From assembly GCA_946186505.1 (NCBI GenBank), contig CAMHNI010000001.1:101416-165415 (forward strand): DNA of 64,000 nucleotides, written 5' to 3'. The stretch comes from an uncultured Prevotellaceae bacterium (lineage in GTDB: Bacteria > Bacteroidota > Bacteroidia > Bacteroidales > Bacteroidaceae). This document shows, piece after piece, positions 33,820-43,201 of this stretch (positions are counted from its first letter, which is position 1; the number at the start of each line of letters is the position of its first letter). A program made the translations under genes and the position numbers. Below the pieces are notes generated by a model. It was not told the DNA's origin and did no database searches. It saw nothing but the letters and a program-made list of their open reading frames with translations.

Positions 33820-34443
33820 ATGAAGAAAGTAAAAGCAATCATCCTGGCAGCTGTCACCGTGCTGGTGGCCGGCTGCGGCTTGACAGGCCAGACCGCAGGT
33901 TCCACCGGCAGTATCCTCGGTAGCATCCTGCAGGGCGGTACTATCGGCAACGTGATTATCAGTGTCATCGGTGCACAGAAGGTGTCGGCAGCCGACCTTT
34001 ACGGCTCATGGAGTTACAGTGGCCCGGGCTGTGCCTTCACCAGCGAGAACCTGCTGGCCAAGGCCGGCGGTGAGGTGGCTGCTACACAGATCAAGGAGAA
34101 GGTGCTGCCCTACTACCAGCAGATAGGCATCACCAGCCAAAACACTACCATCACCTTCAAACAGGACGGTACCTATTCGGCCACCTTCAAAGGCACCCCG
34201 CTCAGCGGCAACTGGACCTACGACGAAGCCACGTGCAAGGTGACGCTGCAGAGTCTGCTGCTGAACATCAACTGCTACGCCAAACGCAACTACACCGGCA
34301 TCGCCCTGCTGTTTGAAAGCTCTAAGCTGCTGAACATCCTGCAGACGATGGCTGCCTTGAGCGGCAACCAGACCGTCCAGGCCGTGGGTGAGATCAGCAA
34401 GAGCTACGATGGCGTACGCATAGGCTTTGACTTCACCAAATAA
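33820..34443 (+). CDS. DUF4923 family lipoprotein
   Basis: 207 residues. The lipobox VAGCGLTG makes it a predicted outer- or inner-membrane lipoprotein. The body, with LYGSWSYSGPGCAFTSENLL and TFKQDGTYSATFKGTPLSGN, is a lipocalin-like beta structure known as DUF4923, common in Bacteroidales. Function is unknown. A modest ribosome site (AAAGGA) precedes the ATG. It is 5 nt upstream of the M64 peptidase gene. Confidence 0.85.
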   Translation: MKKVKAIILAAVTVLVAGCGLTGQTAGSTGSILGSILQGGTIGNVIISVIGAQKVSAADLYGSWSYSGPGCAFTSENLLAKAGGEVAATQIKEKVLPYYQQIGITSQNTTITFKQDGTYSATFKGTPLSGNWTYDEATCKVTLQSLLLNINCYAKRNYTGIALLFESSKLLNILQTMAALSGNQTVQAVGEISKSYDGVRIGFDFTK

Positions 34444-34448
34444 AGACA

Positions 34449-35702
34449 ATGAAAAAGACTCTCATTCTGACAGCCTGCCTCCTTCTGGGGGTGGGCTTTG
34501 TTTGCGCTCAGCAGTTCGGTGAATATTTTGAAGACCGCACACTGCGCTTAGACTATATCTTTGCCGGTAACAACACCGAACAGCACATCTTCTTCGAGCA
34601 GGCGTACGCCACTCCACAGTGGGCTGGACGCAAAAGCCGATTGACCGAGATGCCGCTCTTGGGGAACGGACAAATCAGGCTGAGAGACCACGCTACGGGT
34701 GAGCTGCTCTTCGTCCACACCTTCTCAACCCTCTTCCAGGAGTGGCAGTCCACCGAGGAGGCCACCAAGGTGCAGAAGGCTTTCGAGACAAGCTACAACG
34801 TACCCTTCCCCAAAAAGCCGGTAGATATCACCGTCACCCTCACCAACTTCCACCGGCAGGTGGTGGGTCAACTGACTCACACCATCGACCCCTCCGACAT
34901 ACTCATCCGCCCCATCGGCGACAACGGCATCCCCCACCGCTACATCTGGACGCCCGACAGCGTGCCCGACCTCACCCGCTGCATTGATCTGGCCATCGTG
35001 GCCGAAGGCTATACGGCCGACGAGACCGACAAGTTCTATGACGACTGTCAGCGGGCCGTCGATGCGCTGTTCGCCCACGAGCCGTTCACAACGCTGAAGA
35101 ACCGCTTCAACGTTGTGGCCGTTGCCCCGACATCGCTCGACGAAGGGGCCAGCGTGCCCCGCAAACACCAGTGGAGCCGCACGCCCGTCGCCACCCACTA
35201 CGACACCTTCTATAGCGACCGCTACCTGATGACGCAGGACATCCACCGGCTCTACGACGTGCTGTCGGGCGTGCCCTTCGAGCATGTCATCGTGCTGGTT
35301 AACAGCAGTATCTACGGCGGAGGAGGCATCTACAACCAGGTGCTCGTCTCCACTACCGGCCACCCGACATTCCGCCAGGTGCTCGTCCACGAGTTCGGCC
35401 ACAGCTACGGCGGACTGGGCGACGAGTACTACTACGATGACGCCTACGAGAACTCCTACCCAGCCGACACGGAGCCGTGGGAGCCTAACCTGACGACGAA
35501 GGTGGATTTCGAGCACAAGTGGGCCGACATGCTGCCAGACCCCACAGGCCGCGTGGGACTCTTCGAGGGCGGTGGCTACCAGTCGAAGGGCGTCTGGCGC
35601 CCGTCAGAGAACTGCCGCATGAAAACAAACGAGGCAGAACACTTCTGCCCCGTCTGCGACCGCGCCATCAGGCGCATCACCGATTTCTATACCAGTCGCT
35701 GA
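34449..35702 (+). CDS. Secreted M64 family metallopeptidase
   Basis: 417 residues with a signal peptide (MKKTLILTACLLLGVGFVCA). The zinc site is HEFGHSYGGLGDEYYYDD with H314, E315 and H318, the metzincin-like signature of the IgA peptidase M64 family. IAVAEGYTADETDKFYDDC-like sequence (IDLAIVAEGYTADETDKFY here) precedes it. A C-terminal CRMKTNEAEHFCPVCDRAI segment holds conserved cysteines. An N-terminal beta domain (about 20-150) is usual. Co-transcribed with DUF4923. Confidence 0.9.
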   Translation: MKKTLILTACLLLGVGFVCAQQFGEYFEDRTLRLDYIFAGNNTEQHIFFEQAYATPQWAGRKSRLTEMPLLGNGQIRLRDHATGELLFVHTFSTLFQEWQSTEEATKVQKAFETSYNVPFPKKPVDITVTLTNFHRQVVGQLTHTIDPSDILIRPIGDNGIPHRYIWTPDSVPDLTRCIDLAIVAEGYTADETDKFYDDCQRAVDALFAHEPFTTLKNRFNVVAVAPTSLDEGASVPRKHQWSRTPVATHYDTFYSDRYLMTQDIHRLYDVLSGVPFEHVIVLVNSSIYGGGGIYNQVLVSTTGHPTFRQVLVHEFGHSYGGLGDEYYYDDAYENSYPADTEPWEPNLTTKVDFEHKWADMLPDPTGRVGLFEGGGYQSKGVWRPSENCRMKTNEAEHFCPVCDRAIRRITDFYTSR

Positions 35703-35740
35703 ACCCATGAGCCTCATAAGTCTCATGAGCCCCATAAGTC

Positions 35741-37216
35741 TTACATATAGCCCAGCCAGCGCAGGATGTCGTTGAGATTGGCCATAACCATCAGCAGGAC
35801 AAGGATGCCAAAGCCGACGTACTCGGCACGGATCATGAACTGATCCGACGGTTTGCGACGGGTAATCATCTCATAGACGAGGAACAGCACATGACCGCCG
35901 TCAAGGGCGGGGATGGGCAGGATGTTCATGAAGGCGAGGATGATGCTCAGGAACGCCGTCATCTTCCAGAACAGGTACCAGTCCCAAACGGGCGGGAACA
36001 GGCTGCCGATGGTTCCGAAACCGCCTAATGACTTGGCTCCGTCGGAAGAGAACACGTATTTCATGTCGTTGACATAACCGGCCAGCACATTCCAGCCGTA
36101 CTTGACACCGGCGGGCAGACTTTCGAAGAAGCCGTACTCAATGGTGACGGGCTCGTAGATGGCGGCGATGGTCTTTACGAAAAAGCCCATCTTCAGGTCT
36201 TCAGTGAGGGTGGCGGCAATGGTGTCTGTTCCGGCGGGAAGACCGCTGGACACGCTTGGGGTGGCGGATGAGCGGTCGATGACGAGGGTCACCTGACGCA
36301 CTTTCATACTGTCCTCTCTGGTCTTGGCTACGGCCAGGACATCGCTAAGGCGGGCTATCTGGTCAGAGAACTCGTTGTAGGAGTCAACGGGGGAGCCATT
36401 GATGGCAAGGATGCGGTCGCCCTTCTGCAGGCCGATGGCGGCAGCGGGTGTATCGGCCATGACGCTGTCGATTTCAGCAGGGATGAGGGGACGGACAAAC
36501 GACGGGTCAGCCTTCAGCATACCCAGCAGATTGATGTCACCGGGCAACGTGAGGCTCATCTGCTTGCCGTCACGAATCAGGTCAACACGGTGTGCCTCGC
36601 TGATGTCGCGGTAGAGGTCGGCTGAGAACTCCTTGAACTCGCCCTTCTCCGTACCTATTAATATATCGCCGTCCTTGAAGCCGTATGACTTGGCCTCTGT
36701 GTTGAACTTCATACCCTTCGTCATGTTCTTCACGGGGATGTAGGTATCGCCCCAGTGGAACAGGATCATCGCGTAGATGAACAGGGCCAGCAGGAAGTTC
36801 ACCAGCACACCGCCGATCATAATGAGCAGGCGCTGCCAGACGGGCTTCGTGCGGAACTCCCAGGGATGAGTCTCCTCAGAGAGCTTCTGGTTGGTCTCGT
36901 CAATCATGCCGTCGATGGCGCAGTAGCCGCCGAGTGGCAGCCAGCCCAGGCCGTACTCGGTGCCGACGTACTCCTTCTGTTCATTACCGTCAGCGTCTTT
37001 CTTGGATGGCACTACGGTAGGTTTCATACCGAACAGACGGCGCACCCATGTGTCGTAGGTGCTGGCAATATGGAACTTGGGGTTGAAAAATAAGTAGAAG
37101 CGCGTGACACGCACCTTGAAAAGCTTGGCAAAAGTAAAGTGGCCAAGCTCATGTAGCAGTACCAGCAGCGAGATAGCCAGCAGGAACTGGAACAGTCTTA
37201 TCAGAAAAATGTCCAT
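35741..37216 (-). CDS. rseP: RIP metalloprotease RseP
   Basis: 491 residues. The site-2 protease zinc motif HELGH is at 22-26 (LLHELGHFTFAK) in the first membrane helix. The second conserved motif, LPIPALDGGHVLFLVYE, is near the C-terminus. One or two PDZ domains lie between (IGLQKGDRILAINGSPVDSY). It cleaves membrane anchors such as anti-sigma factors. Last gene of the tsaB-to-rseP operon, 26 nt after dxr. Confidence 0.94.
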   Translation of the reverse strand: MDIFLIRLFQFLLAISLLVLLHELGHFTFAKLFKVRVTRFYLFFNPKFHIASTYDTWVRRLFGMKPTVVPSKKDADGNEQKEYVGTEYGLGWLPLGGYCAIDGMIDETNQKLSEETHPWEFRTKPVWQRLLIMIGGVLVNFLLALFIYAMILFHWGDTYIPVKNMTKGMKFNTEAKSYGFKDGDILIGTEKGEFKEFSADLYRDISEAHRVDLIRDGKQMSLTLPGDINLLGMLKADPSFVRPLIPAEIDSVMADTPAAAIGLQKGDRILAINGSPVDSYNEFSDQIARLSDVLAVAKTREDSMKVRQVTLVIDRSSATPSVSSGLPAGTDTIAATLTEDLKMGFFVKTIAAIYEPVTIEYGFFESLPAGVKYGWNVLAGYVNDMKYVFSSDGAKSLGGFGTIGSLFPPVWDWYLFWKMTAFLSIILAFMNILPIPALDGGHVLFLVYEMITRRKPSDQFMIRAEYVGFGILVLLMVMANLNDILRWLGYM

Positions 37217-37242
37217 CGGTTTATTTACTATTTACGGATTTA

Positions 37243-38403
37243 CTATTTACTTTTCAGGAGTTCGGTTGCAATGCGCCGTGCCTCGGCATCGGTCGCAATA
37301 TAAGTCTCGTAGGTGGGATTCTTGTCGAACGTACAGCGCTGCATGGTCTCGGCAATGATGTCGCCCATCTGTAGGAAGGCGCAGCGGTCTTCCAGGAATG
37401 CACGGTTGACAATCTCGTTGGCAGCATTGACGATGCATGGCATGTTGCCGCCGCGGTCGAGGGCTTCGTAGGCCATCGCTAAGCAACGGAACTTCTTCAG
37501 GTCGGGTTCGAAGAACTCCAGCGGATGCTTGAACAGGTCGAGCCGCTCGCTGCTGAGTGGCAGACGGCGGGGGAAGGAGAAGGCGTACTGGATGGGCAGC
37601 CGCATGTCGGGCACGCCGAGTTGCGCCTTGACGCTGCCGTCCTGAAACTGGACGGCACTGTGGACGATGCTCTGCGGATGGACGAGCACCTGTATCTGCT
37701 TGGCATCGACACCGAAGAGCCACTTGGCCTCGATGACCTCGAAGCCCTTGTTCATCATCGATGCTGAGTCGATGGTAATCTTCGCCCCCATATCCCACGT
37801 CGGATGGCGCAGGGCGTCGGCCTTTGTTACGTGGGCAATCTCCTCCATCGACTTCGTGCGGAAGGGACCGCCCGAGGCCGTCAGCAGGATTTTCTCTATC
37901 GGGTTCTCATCCTCGCCGACCAACGACTGGAAGATGGCCGAGTGCTCGCTATCGACGGGCAGGATAGGCGTGTGATACTGCTGGGCTAACTGGAGTATCA
38001 GTTCGCCGGCCACCACCAGCGTCTCCTTGTTGGCTAAGGCGATGGCCTTCTTGGCCTTGATGGCGTGGATGGTGGGGCTGAGGCCGGCAAAGCCGACCAT
38101 TGCCGTGAGCACCATGTCGATGGGACCAGCCTCAACAATGTCGTCAAGGGCCTGCGGACCGGCATAGACCTTCACGTCAGGCAGGTCGTCCATCAGACGA
38201 CGCAACTCGTCGTAGCGTGCCTCGTTGGCAATGACGACGGCGGCAGGCTTGTACTTATGTGCTTGCTCGGCCAGCAGCTCAACCTTGTTGTTGGCTGTCA
38301 GGCAATAGACCTCATAGAGGTCGGAATGCTCCTCAATCACTTCGAGGGCCTGGGTGCCTATCGACCCCGTAGAGCCGAGTATGGCTATTTGTCTTTTCTT
38401 CAT
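37243..38403 (-). CDS. dxr: 1-deoxy-D-xylulose 5-phosphate reductoisomerase
   Basis: 386 residues. The NADPH site is IAILGSTGSIGTQALEVI, and the metal/substrate motifs are LPVDSEHSAIFQSL and SGGPFR, with the flexible loop HPTWDMGAKITIDSASMMNK. It commits carbon to the MEP isoprenoid pathway. It overlaps rimM by 4 nt. Confidence 0.96.
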   Translation of the reverse strand: MKKRQIAILGSTGSIGTQALEVIEEHSDLYEVYCLTANNKVELLAEQAHKYKPAAVVIANEARYDELRRLMDDLPDVKVYAGPQALDDIVEAGPIDMVLTAMVGFAGLSPTIHAIKAKKAIALANKETLVVAGELILQLAQQYHTPILPVDSEHSAIFQSLVGEDENPIEKILLTASGGPFRTKSMEEIAHVTKADALRHPTWDMGAKITIDSASMMNKGFEVIEAKWLFGVDAKQIQVLVHPQSIVHSAVQFQDGSVKAQLGVPDMRLPIQYAFSFPRRLPLSSERLDLFKHPLEFFEPDLKKFRCLAMAYEALDRGGNMPCIVNAANEIVNRAFLEDRCAFLQMGDIIAETMQRCTFDKNPTYETYIATDAEARRIATELLKSK

Positions 38404-38909
38404 AATTCTAACAATCCTTCAGGGATGTCCATCTTGATAACCTGGTGTGCCACGTCGATGTCGTGTATCAGGTCATCATTGGCCGGAATCAGCCGTCCGT
38501 CCTCCAGTTCGAAAAGCAGGTTAGCGGTCGTGTCGTCAATGGCAGCTATACGTCCTACCGTATTCCCGCCTTCGGCCTCAACGATGTCGAAGCCCACTAA
38601 GGAGGAAAGGCTGGGCGAGTCATCGGCCTCGTCAGCCAGGGCACGAGGGAAATAGACATTACAGCCCGTCAGTTCAGCTGCACGCTGCTGGGTGTTGACA
38701 TCCTCGAACTTCACCAGTGCCACTGTATCAGAGCGAAAGCGGTATTCCTCCATAAAGAATGGCACCAGAATGCCGTCAATGTCGAGAATCAGGTAGTCGG
38801 CATCCACACGGTCGAAGATGTCGTCGTCAAACTGCAGCGACACTTCGCCTTTTACACCGTGGGCTTTGCCGAGGCGGCCTATCTTGTAAACTTCTTCGTT
38901 CTTTATCAT
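38400..38909 (-). CDS. rimM: Ribosome maturation factor RimM
   Basis: 169 residues. The N-terminal KIGRLGKAHGVKGEVSLQ and the PRC-barrel end (LLFELEDGRLIPANDDLIHD) are standard. RimM assists 16S rRNA processing and 30S head assembly. It is 42 nt downstream of murA, with a spacer of degenerate GGGCTGAT repeats. Confidence 0.92.
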   Translation of the reverse strand: MIKNEEVYKIGRLGKAHGVKGEVSLQFDDDIFDRVDADYLILDIDGILVPFFMEEYRFRSDTVALVKFEDVNTQQRAAELTGCNVYFPRALADEADDSPSLSSLVGFDIVEAEGGNTVGRIAAIDDTTANLLFELEDGRLIPANDDLIHDIDVAHQVIKMDIPEGLLEL

Positions 38910-38951
38910 GGGGCTGATGGGACTAATGGGCTGATGGGGAGGGCAAGGAGA

Positions 38952-40253
38952 TCATAATCGCTCTATTTTGGCCCCAAGGGCGTTCAGGCGGCCCTCAATG
39001 TTCTCGTAGCCACGGTCTATCTGCTCAATGTTGCTGATGAGGCTGGTGCCGTTGGCACTCATGGCCGCGATGAGCAGGGCAATGCCAGCACGGATGTCGG
39101 GGCTCGACATGCGCTGGGCACGGAGCGTCAACTTGCGGTCGTGACCGACGACGACGGCACGATGGGGGTCGCAGAGAATAATCTGGGCACCCATGTCGAT
39201 GAGCTTGTCAACAAAGAACAGACGGCTTTCGAACATCTTCTGGTGGAACAGCACTGAGCCACGGGCCTGGGTGGCCACCACGATGAGCACAGAGAGCAGG
39301 TCGGGTGTCAGTCCCGGCCACGGCGCGTCAGAGAGTGTCATGATAGTGCCGTCGATGAACGAATCTACGACATAGTGCTTCTGACGTGGAATGAAAAGGT
39401 CGTCACCGTCAATCTCGATTTTCACGCCTAACCGGCGGAAAGCATCGGGAATGATGCCAAGGTCCTTCACCGAAACGTCTTTGATACGAATGCCGTCGCC
39501 ACACATCGCGGCCATGCCTATGAACGACCCTACCTCAATCATGTCGGGCAGCAGACGGTGCTGCGTACCGTGCAGTTCACGGACACCGACAATCGTCAGG
39601 AGGTTTGAGCCGATGCCGCTGATATTGGCACCCATGTGGTTCAGCATGTGACAGAGCTGCTGGATGTAAGGTTCGCAGGCAGCGTTATAGATGGTGGTCG
39701 TACCCTCGGCCATGACGGCGGCCATGACAATGTTGGCAGTTCCTGTGACCGAGGCTTCGTCAAGCAGCATGTAGGTACCCTTCAGGCGCTTGGCACCAAT
39801 CTCGTAGATATTACGGTCCTCGATATGGCAGAACTTCGCTCCAAGGTATTTGAAGCCGAGAAAATGGGTGTCCAGACGGCGACGCCCAATCTTGTCACCA
39901 CCGGGCTTGGTGATGACCGCCTTGCCCATACGGGCCAGCAGTGGTCCGATCATCAGCACAGAGCCGCGCAGGGCAGCACACTTGCGGACGAACTCATCGC
40001 TTTGCAGGTACTCCAGGTTGAGACTGTCGGCCTGGAAAGTCAGTGTTCCCTGACTCCCACAAACCTTCACCCCAACATCCTTGAGCAACTGGATGAGGTT
40101 GTTCACGTCGCGGATGTCAGGAATATTACTGATGGTCACCTCCTCGCTGGTCAGCAGCGTGGCACTGATGACCTGCAGTGCCTCGTTCTTCGCACCCTGA
40201 GGCGTAATGGTACCTTTAAGCAGGTGACCGCCCTCTATCTGGAATGATGCCAT
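38952..40253 (-). CDS. murA: UDP-N-acetylglucosamine 1-carboxyvinyltransferase, Asp-type active site
   Basis: 433 residues. Enolpyruvyl transferase fold (GAKNEALQVISATLL; GVRELHGTQHRLLPDMIEVG). It adds enolpyruvate to UDP-GlcNAc, the first committed step of peptidoglycan synthesis. The loop that carries the catalytic cysteine in E. coli (C115) reads KPGGDKIGRRR here, with aspartate D120 in that position. Known Asp-type MurA enzymes are insensitive to fosfomycin. It starts 6 nt after DUF4290. Confidence 0.94.
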   Translation of the reverse strand: MASFQIEGGHLLKGTITPQGAKNEALQVISATLLTSEEVTISNIPDIRDVNNLIQLLKDVGVKVCGSQGTLTFQADSLNLEYLQSDEFVRKCAALRGSVLMIGPLLARMGKAVITKPGGDKIGRRRLDTHFLGFKYLGAKFCHIEDRNIYEIGAKRLKGTYMLLDEASVTGTANIVMAAVMAEGTTTIYNAACEPYIQQLCHMLNHMGANISGIGSNLLTIVGVRELHGTQHRLLPDMIEVGSFIGMAAMCGDGIRIKDVSVKDLGIIPDAFRRLGVKIEIDGDDLFIPRQKHYVVDSFIDGTIMTLSDAPWPGLTPDLLSVLIVVATQARGSVLFHQKMFESRLFFVDKLIDMGAQIILCDPHRAVVVGHDRKLTLRAQRMSSPDIRAGIALLIAAMSANGTSLISNIEQIDRGYENIEGRLNALGAKIERL

Positions 40254-40259
40254 GTGGTC

Positions 40260-40862
40260 CTATTTCTTGCGACGGCCTTTCTTGCCTTCATCGTTGGCAA
40301 TAGCAGTCACCTTTTCGAATTTGAACGAGCCGAGGTCGAGCTGGATGACACCGTCGGTCAGCCGGGCCATGTCGTCGGCCACCTTCTCGTCGTCGGCTGA
40401 ACCGTGTCCCCAGGTCAGCAGGTCACGCTTCATCTGGTTTGCCGTCTGGCGTGCCAGTTCGTCGCGGACTTCGCCCTCGGGCATTGTCTTCAGTTTCTCT
40501 AATAGTTCCTCTACGAGCTTCCCGTAGTGGCGCAGCCTGATGCGGTTCTGCGGCAGGGGGATGGGGGCTGGCTTTGAATGAATCTTCTCTGCGCCGCTCA
40601 CGTCGTAGGGCCAGTCGATGTCTAACTGTCTGTCCGACATCAGGTAGAGGTGATCCCACAGCGTCTGCTCGTAGCCGGCATTGTCACGTATCTGCGGCAC
40701 CTTGGTCAGCATCATCCTGACAATGGTCTTGGCACACCTCAGCCGTTCCTCCTTTGTAGGCAGGCTGACGGCGTGATCAACCATTTTCTGGATTTCCCGT
40801 CCGTACTCTGGCATGAGCAGTTTCTCGCGCCCTGTGTTGTAGTCTAATCCTTCTATATTCAT
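40260..40862 (-). CDS. DUF4290 domain protein
   Basis: 200 residues from MNIEGLDYNTGREKLLMPEY. This is the Bacteroidota-restricted DUF4290 family: mostly helical, with EYGREIQKMVDHAVSLPTKE and PLPQNRIRLRHYGKLVEELL, and a basic tail (KKGRRKK) that could touch nucleic acid. Function unknown. It is consistently linked to murA; here it is 5 nt after tsaB and 6 nt before murA. An upstream in-frame start (40985) is rejected because it lies within tsaB. Confidence 0.87.
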   Translation of the reverse strand: MNIEGLDYNTGREKLLMPEYGREIQKMVDHAVSLPTKEERLRCAKTIVRMMLTKVPQIRDNAGYEQTLWDHLYLMSDRQLDIDWPYDVSGAEKIHSKPAPIPLPQNRIRLRHYGKLVEELLEKLKTMPEGEVRDELARQTANQMKRDLLTWGHGSADDEKVADDMARLTDGVIQLDLGSFKFEKVTAIANDEGKKGRRKK

Positions 40863-40867
40863 AAATC

Positions 40868-41557
40868 TCACAGTAATTTCTTTGGCATCTTGGCCACGAA
40901 GTCCTTCAGATAGAAAGGCACATAGTATGCCACATCCTCCGTCTGGCCGTTGAACAGACGACGCTCGGCCAGCGGCTGCATCCACTTCGCCAACGGATCG
41001 ATGCCGTCAATATAGTGGGCATTGGGATGGCTGATAGCATCCATACACTTCCTGGCACCGCTGCCGAAGAAGTAAACGGGCTGTCGGTCAAGCCACTGTC
41101 TGTAAATCTCGGCATCGACAATGTCGGCACCGACGGGACGGACCTCACGCAGTGCCCGGTCGTAGATACCGGCATAAACCTCCATGCGCCGGGCGTCAAT
41201 CATCGGGCACAGCAGGGCATCCTCCTCGACCAGTTCACGCAGCAAAACCGGCACGCACAGCAGTTCCAGCGTCGGTACGCTGACGAGTTTCAGGTTGCGG
41301 GCATAGCAGACGCCCTTTGCCATCGACACGCCGATGCGCAGTCCAGTATAAGACCCCGGGCCTCCGCTCACCGCCACTGCGTCGAACGGAATGGCATGAT
41401 TATCGGTGAACGACAAAGCCTCGTCAACGAAAGTACCCAGTTGTTCGGCATGATTTGGCCCCGTGCGGTCCACCTGTTCGAAAATGACGTGCGAGTCCTC
41501 GCTCACGGCAACCGAACAGATGTCTGTACTGGTGTCAATATGCAGTATGCAAGCCAT
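40868..41557 (-). CDS. tsaB: tRNA threonylcarbamoyladenosine biosynthesis protein TsaB
   Basis: 229 residues, ASKHA-fold pseudo-enzyme. HIDTSTDICSVAVSED at the start and VSGGPGSYTGLRIGVSMAKG are diagnostic. It forms the TsaBDE complex that makes t6A37 in ANN-decoding tRNAs. First gene of the six-gene operon to rseP; promoter at 41593-41600, divergent from yicC. Confidence 0.94.
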   Translation of the reverse strand: MACILHIDTSTDICSVAVSEDSHVIFEQVDRTGPNHAEQLGTFVDEALSFTDNHAIPFDAVAVSGGPGSYTGLRIGVSMAKGVCYARNLKLVSVPTLELLCVPVLLRELVEEDALLCPMIDARRMEVYAGIYDRALREVRPVGADIVDAEIYRQWLDRQPVYFFGSGARKCMDAISHPNAHYIDGIDPLAKWMQPLAERRLFNGQTEDVAYYVPFYLKDFVAKMPKKLL

Positions 41558-41592
41558 ATTCTTTTTCTGTTCTCTATTTTGTTTTTAAGGTG

Positions 41593-41600
41593 CAAAGGTA
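41593..41600 (-). promoter_or_regulatory. -7 box for the tsaB operon
   Basis: The minus strand reads TACCTTTG followed by CACC, about 35 nt before the tsaB ATG. Confidence 0.55.
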
Positions 41601-41649
41601 CGCTTTTTTCTGCCAATAGCGGTATATTTATCAGAAATTAACGTCATTA

Positions 41650-41681
41650 TTTGGTTTTTTCCACACATAATCGTACCTTTG
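41650..41681 (+). promoter_or_regulatory. Promoter of yicC-gmk-nadD
   Basis: TTTG at 41650-41653 and TACCTTTG at 41674-41681, exactly 20 nt apart: one of the best matches in the window. Confidence 0.75.
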
Positions 41682-41708
41682 CATGCTGAAAACAGAAACA
41701 AAGAGAAT

Positions 41709-42584
41709 ATGATACAATCAATGACGGGCTACGGCAAGGCTGTCGTGGCGTACAAAGACAAGAAAATCAATGTGGAAGTAAAGTCACTGAATTCCAAGCA
41801 GCTGGACTTGCAGACACGTATCGCACCGCTCTACCGTGAAAAGGAGATGGAGATACGACAGATGGTGGCGACTGCCGTCATCCGCGGCAAGGTGGACTTC
41901 AGTCTGTGGATAGAGAAGGATGCCACCGTTGATGCCACTCCCATCAATGCGTCACTGGTGGACAACTACTACCGGCAGATGAAAGACATTGCCGCAAAGA
42001 CCGGCATCCCCATGTCGGAAGATCCGTTTTACACCCTGCTGCGCATGCCTGACGTACTGACGAAAACAGAACAGGAGGTGCTCTCGGATGAGGAATGGAC
42101 GGTTGCCCGGCAAGGTGTGACGGAGGCACTGAATGCCCTGGTGGACTTCCGGGTGCAGGAGGGTGCCGCGTTGGAAAAGAAGTTCACCGAGAAGATTGAC
42201 AACATCCAGCAGCTGCTGGCCGAGATTGAACCTTATGAGAAAGGACGTGTAGAGAAAATCCGCCAGCGCATCACTGACGGCCTGCAGCAGATTCCTGGTG
42301 TCGATTACGACAAGAACCGGCTGGAGCAGGAGCTGATCTACTACATCGAGAAACTGGACATCAGCGAGGAGAAGCAGAGACTGACCAACCACCTGAAATA
42401 TTTCCGTGAGACAATGGCCGAGCCTGCCGGACAAGGCAAGAAGCTGGGCTTCATCGCCCAAGAGATGGGCCGCGAAATCAATACCACCGGCTCGAAGTCA
42501 AACCAGGCCGAGATGCAGAACATCGTGGTACAGATGAAGGACGAGCTGGAACAGATCAAGGAACAGGTGCTGAATGCCCTATAA
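41709..42584 (+). CDS. yicC: YicC/YloC family endoribonuclease
   Basis: 291 residues from MIQSMTGYGKAVVAYKDKK. The N-terminal MIQSMTGYG and the C-terminal GREINTTGSKSNQAEMQNIV are hallmarks. E. coli YicC is a ribonuclease that trims small RNAs. The gene is upstream of gmk (44 nt), an arrangement conserved in many bacteria. Confidence 0.92.
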   Translation: MIQSMTGYGKAVVAYKDKKINVEVKSLNSKQLDLQTRIAPLYREKEMEIRQMVATAVIRGKVDFSLWIEKDATVDATPINASLVDNYYRQMKDIAAKTGIPMSEDPFYTLLRMPDVLTKTEQEVLSDEEWTVARQGVTEALNALVDFRVQEGAALEKKFTEKIDNIQQLLAEIEPYEKGRVEKIRQRITDGLQQIPGVDYDKNRLEQELIYYIEKLDISEEKQRLTNHLKYFRETMAEPAGQGKKLGFIAQEMGREINTTGSKSNQAEMQNIVVQMKDELEQIKEQVLNAL

Positions 42585-42628
42585 GACCACAAACTTCACG
42601 AATTTACGAATCACACGAATTGATAGCG

Positions 42629-43201
42629 ATGAAAGGCAAGATGTTGATAGTAAGTGCTCCCTCGGGCAGCGGGAAATCGACCATCGTCAACTGGCTGATG
42701 CAGGAGCACCCGGAGCTGAAGCTGTATTTCTCTGTTTCCTGTACCAGCCGTGCTCCTCGCGGCACGGAACGGGACGGCGTGGAATACTTCTTCCTGACAC
42801 CAGAGGCTTTCCGGGAGAAAATCGCCAACGGCGAGTTCCTGGAATATGAAGAGGTTTACCACGACCGTTTCTACGGCACACTGAAGGCACAGGTGGAACG
42901 GCAGCGCGAGGCTGGTCAGAACGTGGTGTTCGATGTTGACGTAAAGGGTGGTGTGAATATCAAGCGCTACTACGGCGACGAGGCCCTGAGTCTCTTCGTC
43001 CAGCCGCCGTCGGTCGAGGAACTGCGCCACCGCTTAGAGGGGCGCGGCACTGACACACCGGAGGCTATCGCGGAACGACTGGCCAAGGCCGAGTACGAGC
43101 TGACCTTTGCACCGCAGTTCGACCGTGTTGTTGTGAACGACGACCTTGAGACGGCCAAACAAGAAGCACTACAGATTATCAAAGACTTCCTCAATGATTA
43201 G
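42629..43201 (+). CDS. gmk: Guanylate kinase
   Basis: 190 residues. P-loop SAPSGSGKSTIV, then the GMP-binding SVSCTSRAPRGTERDGVEYFF. It phosphorylates GMP to GDP. The ATG at 42629 is preferred to an in-frame TTG at 42620. The last codons overlap nadD by 8 nt. Confidence 0.95.
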   Translation: MKGKMLIVSAPSGSGKSTIVNWLMQEHPELKLYFSVSCTSRAPRGTERDGVEYFFLTPEAFREKIANGEFLEYEEVYHDRFYGTLKAQVERQREAGQNVVFDVDVKGGVNIKRYYGDEALSLFVQPPSVEELRHRLEGRGTDTPEAIAERLAKAEYELTFAPQFDRVVVNDDLETAKQEALQIIKDFLND

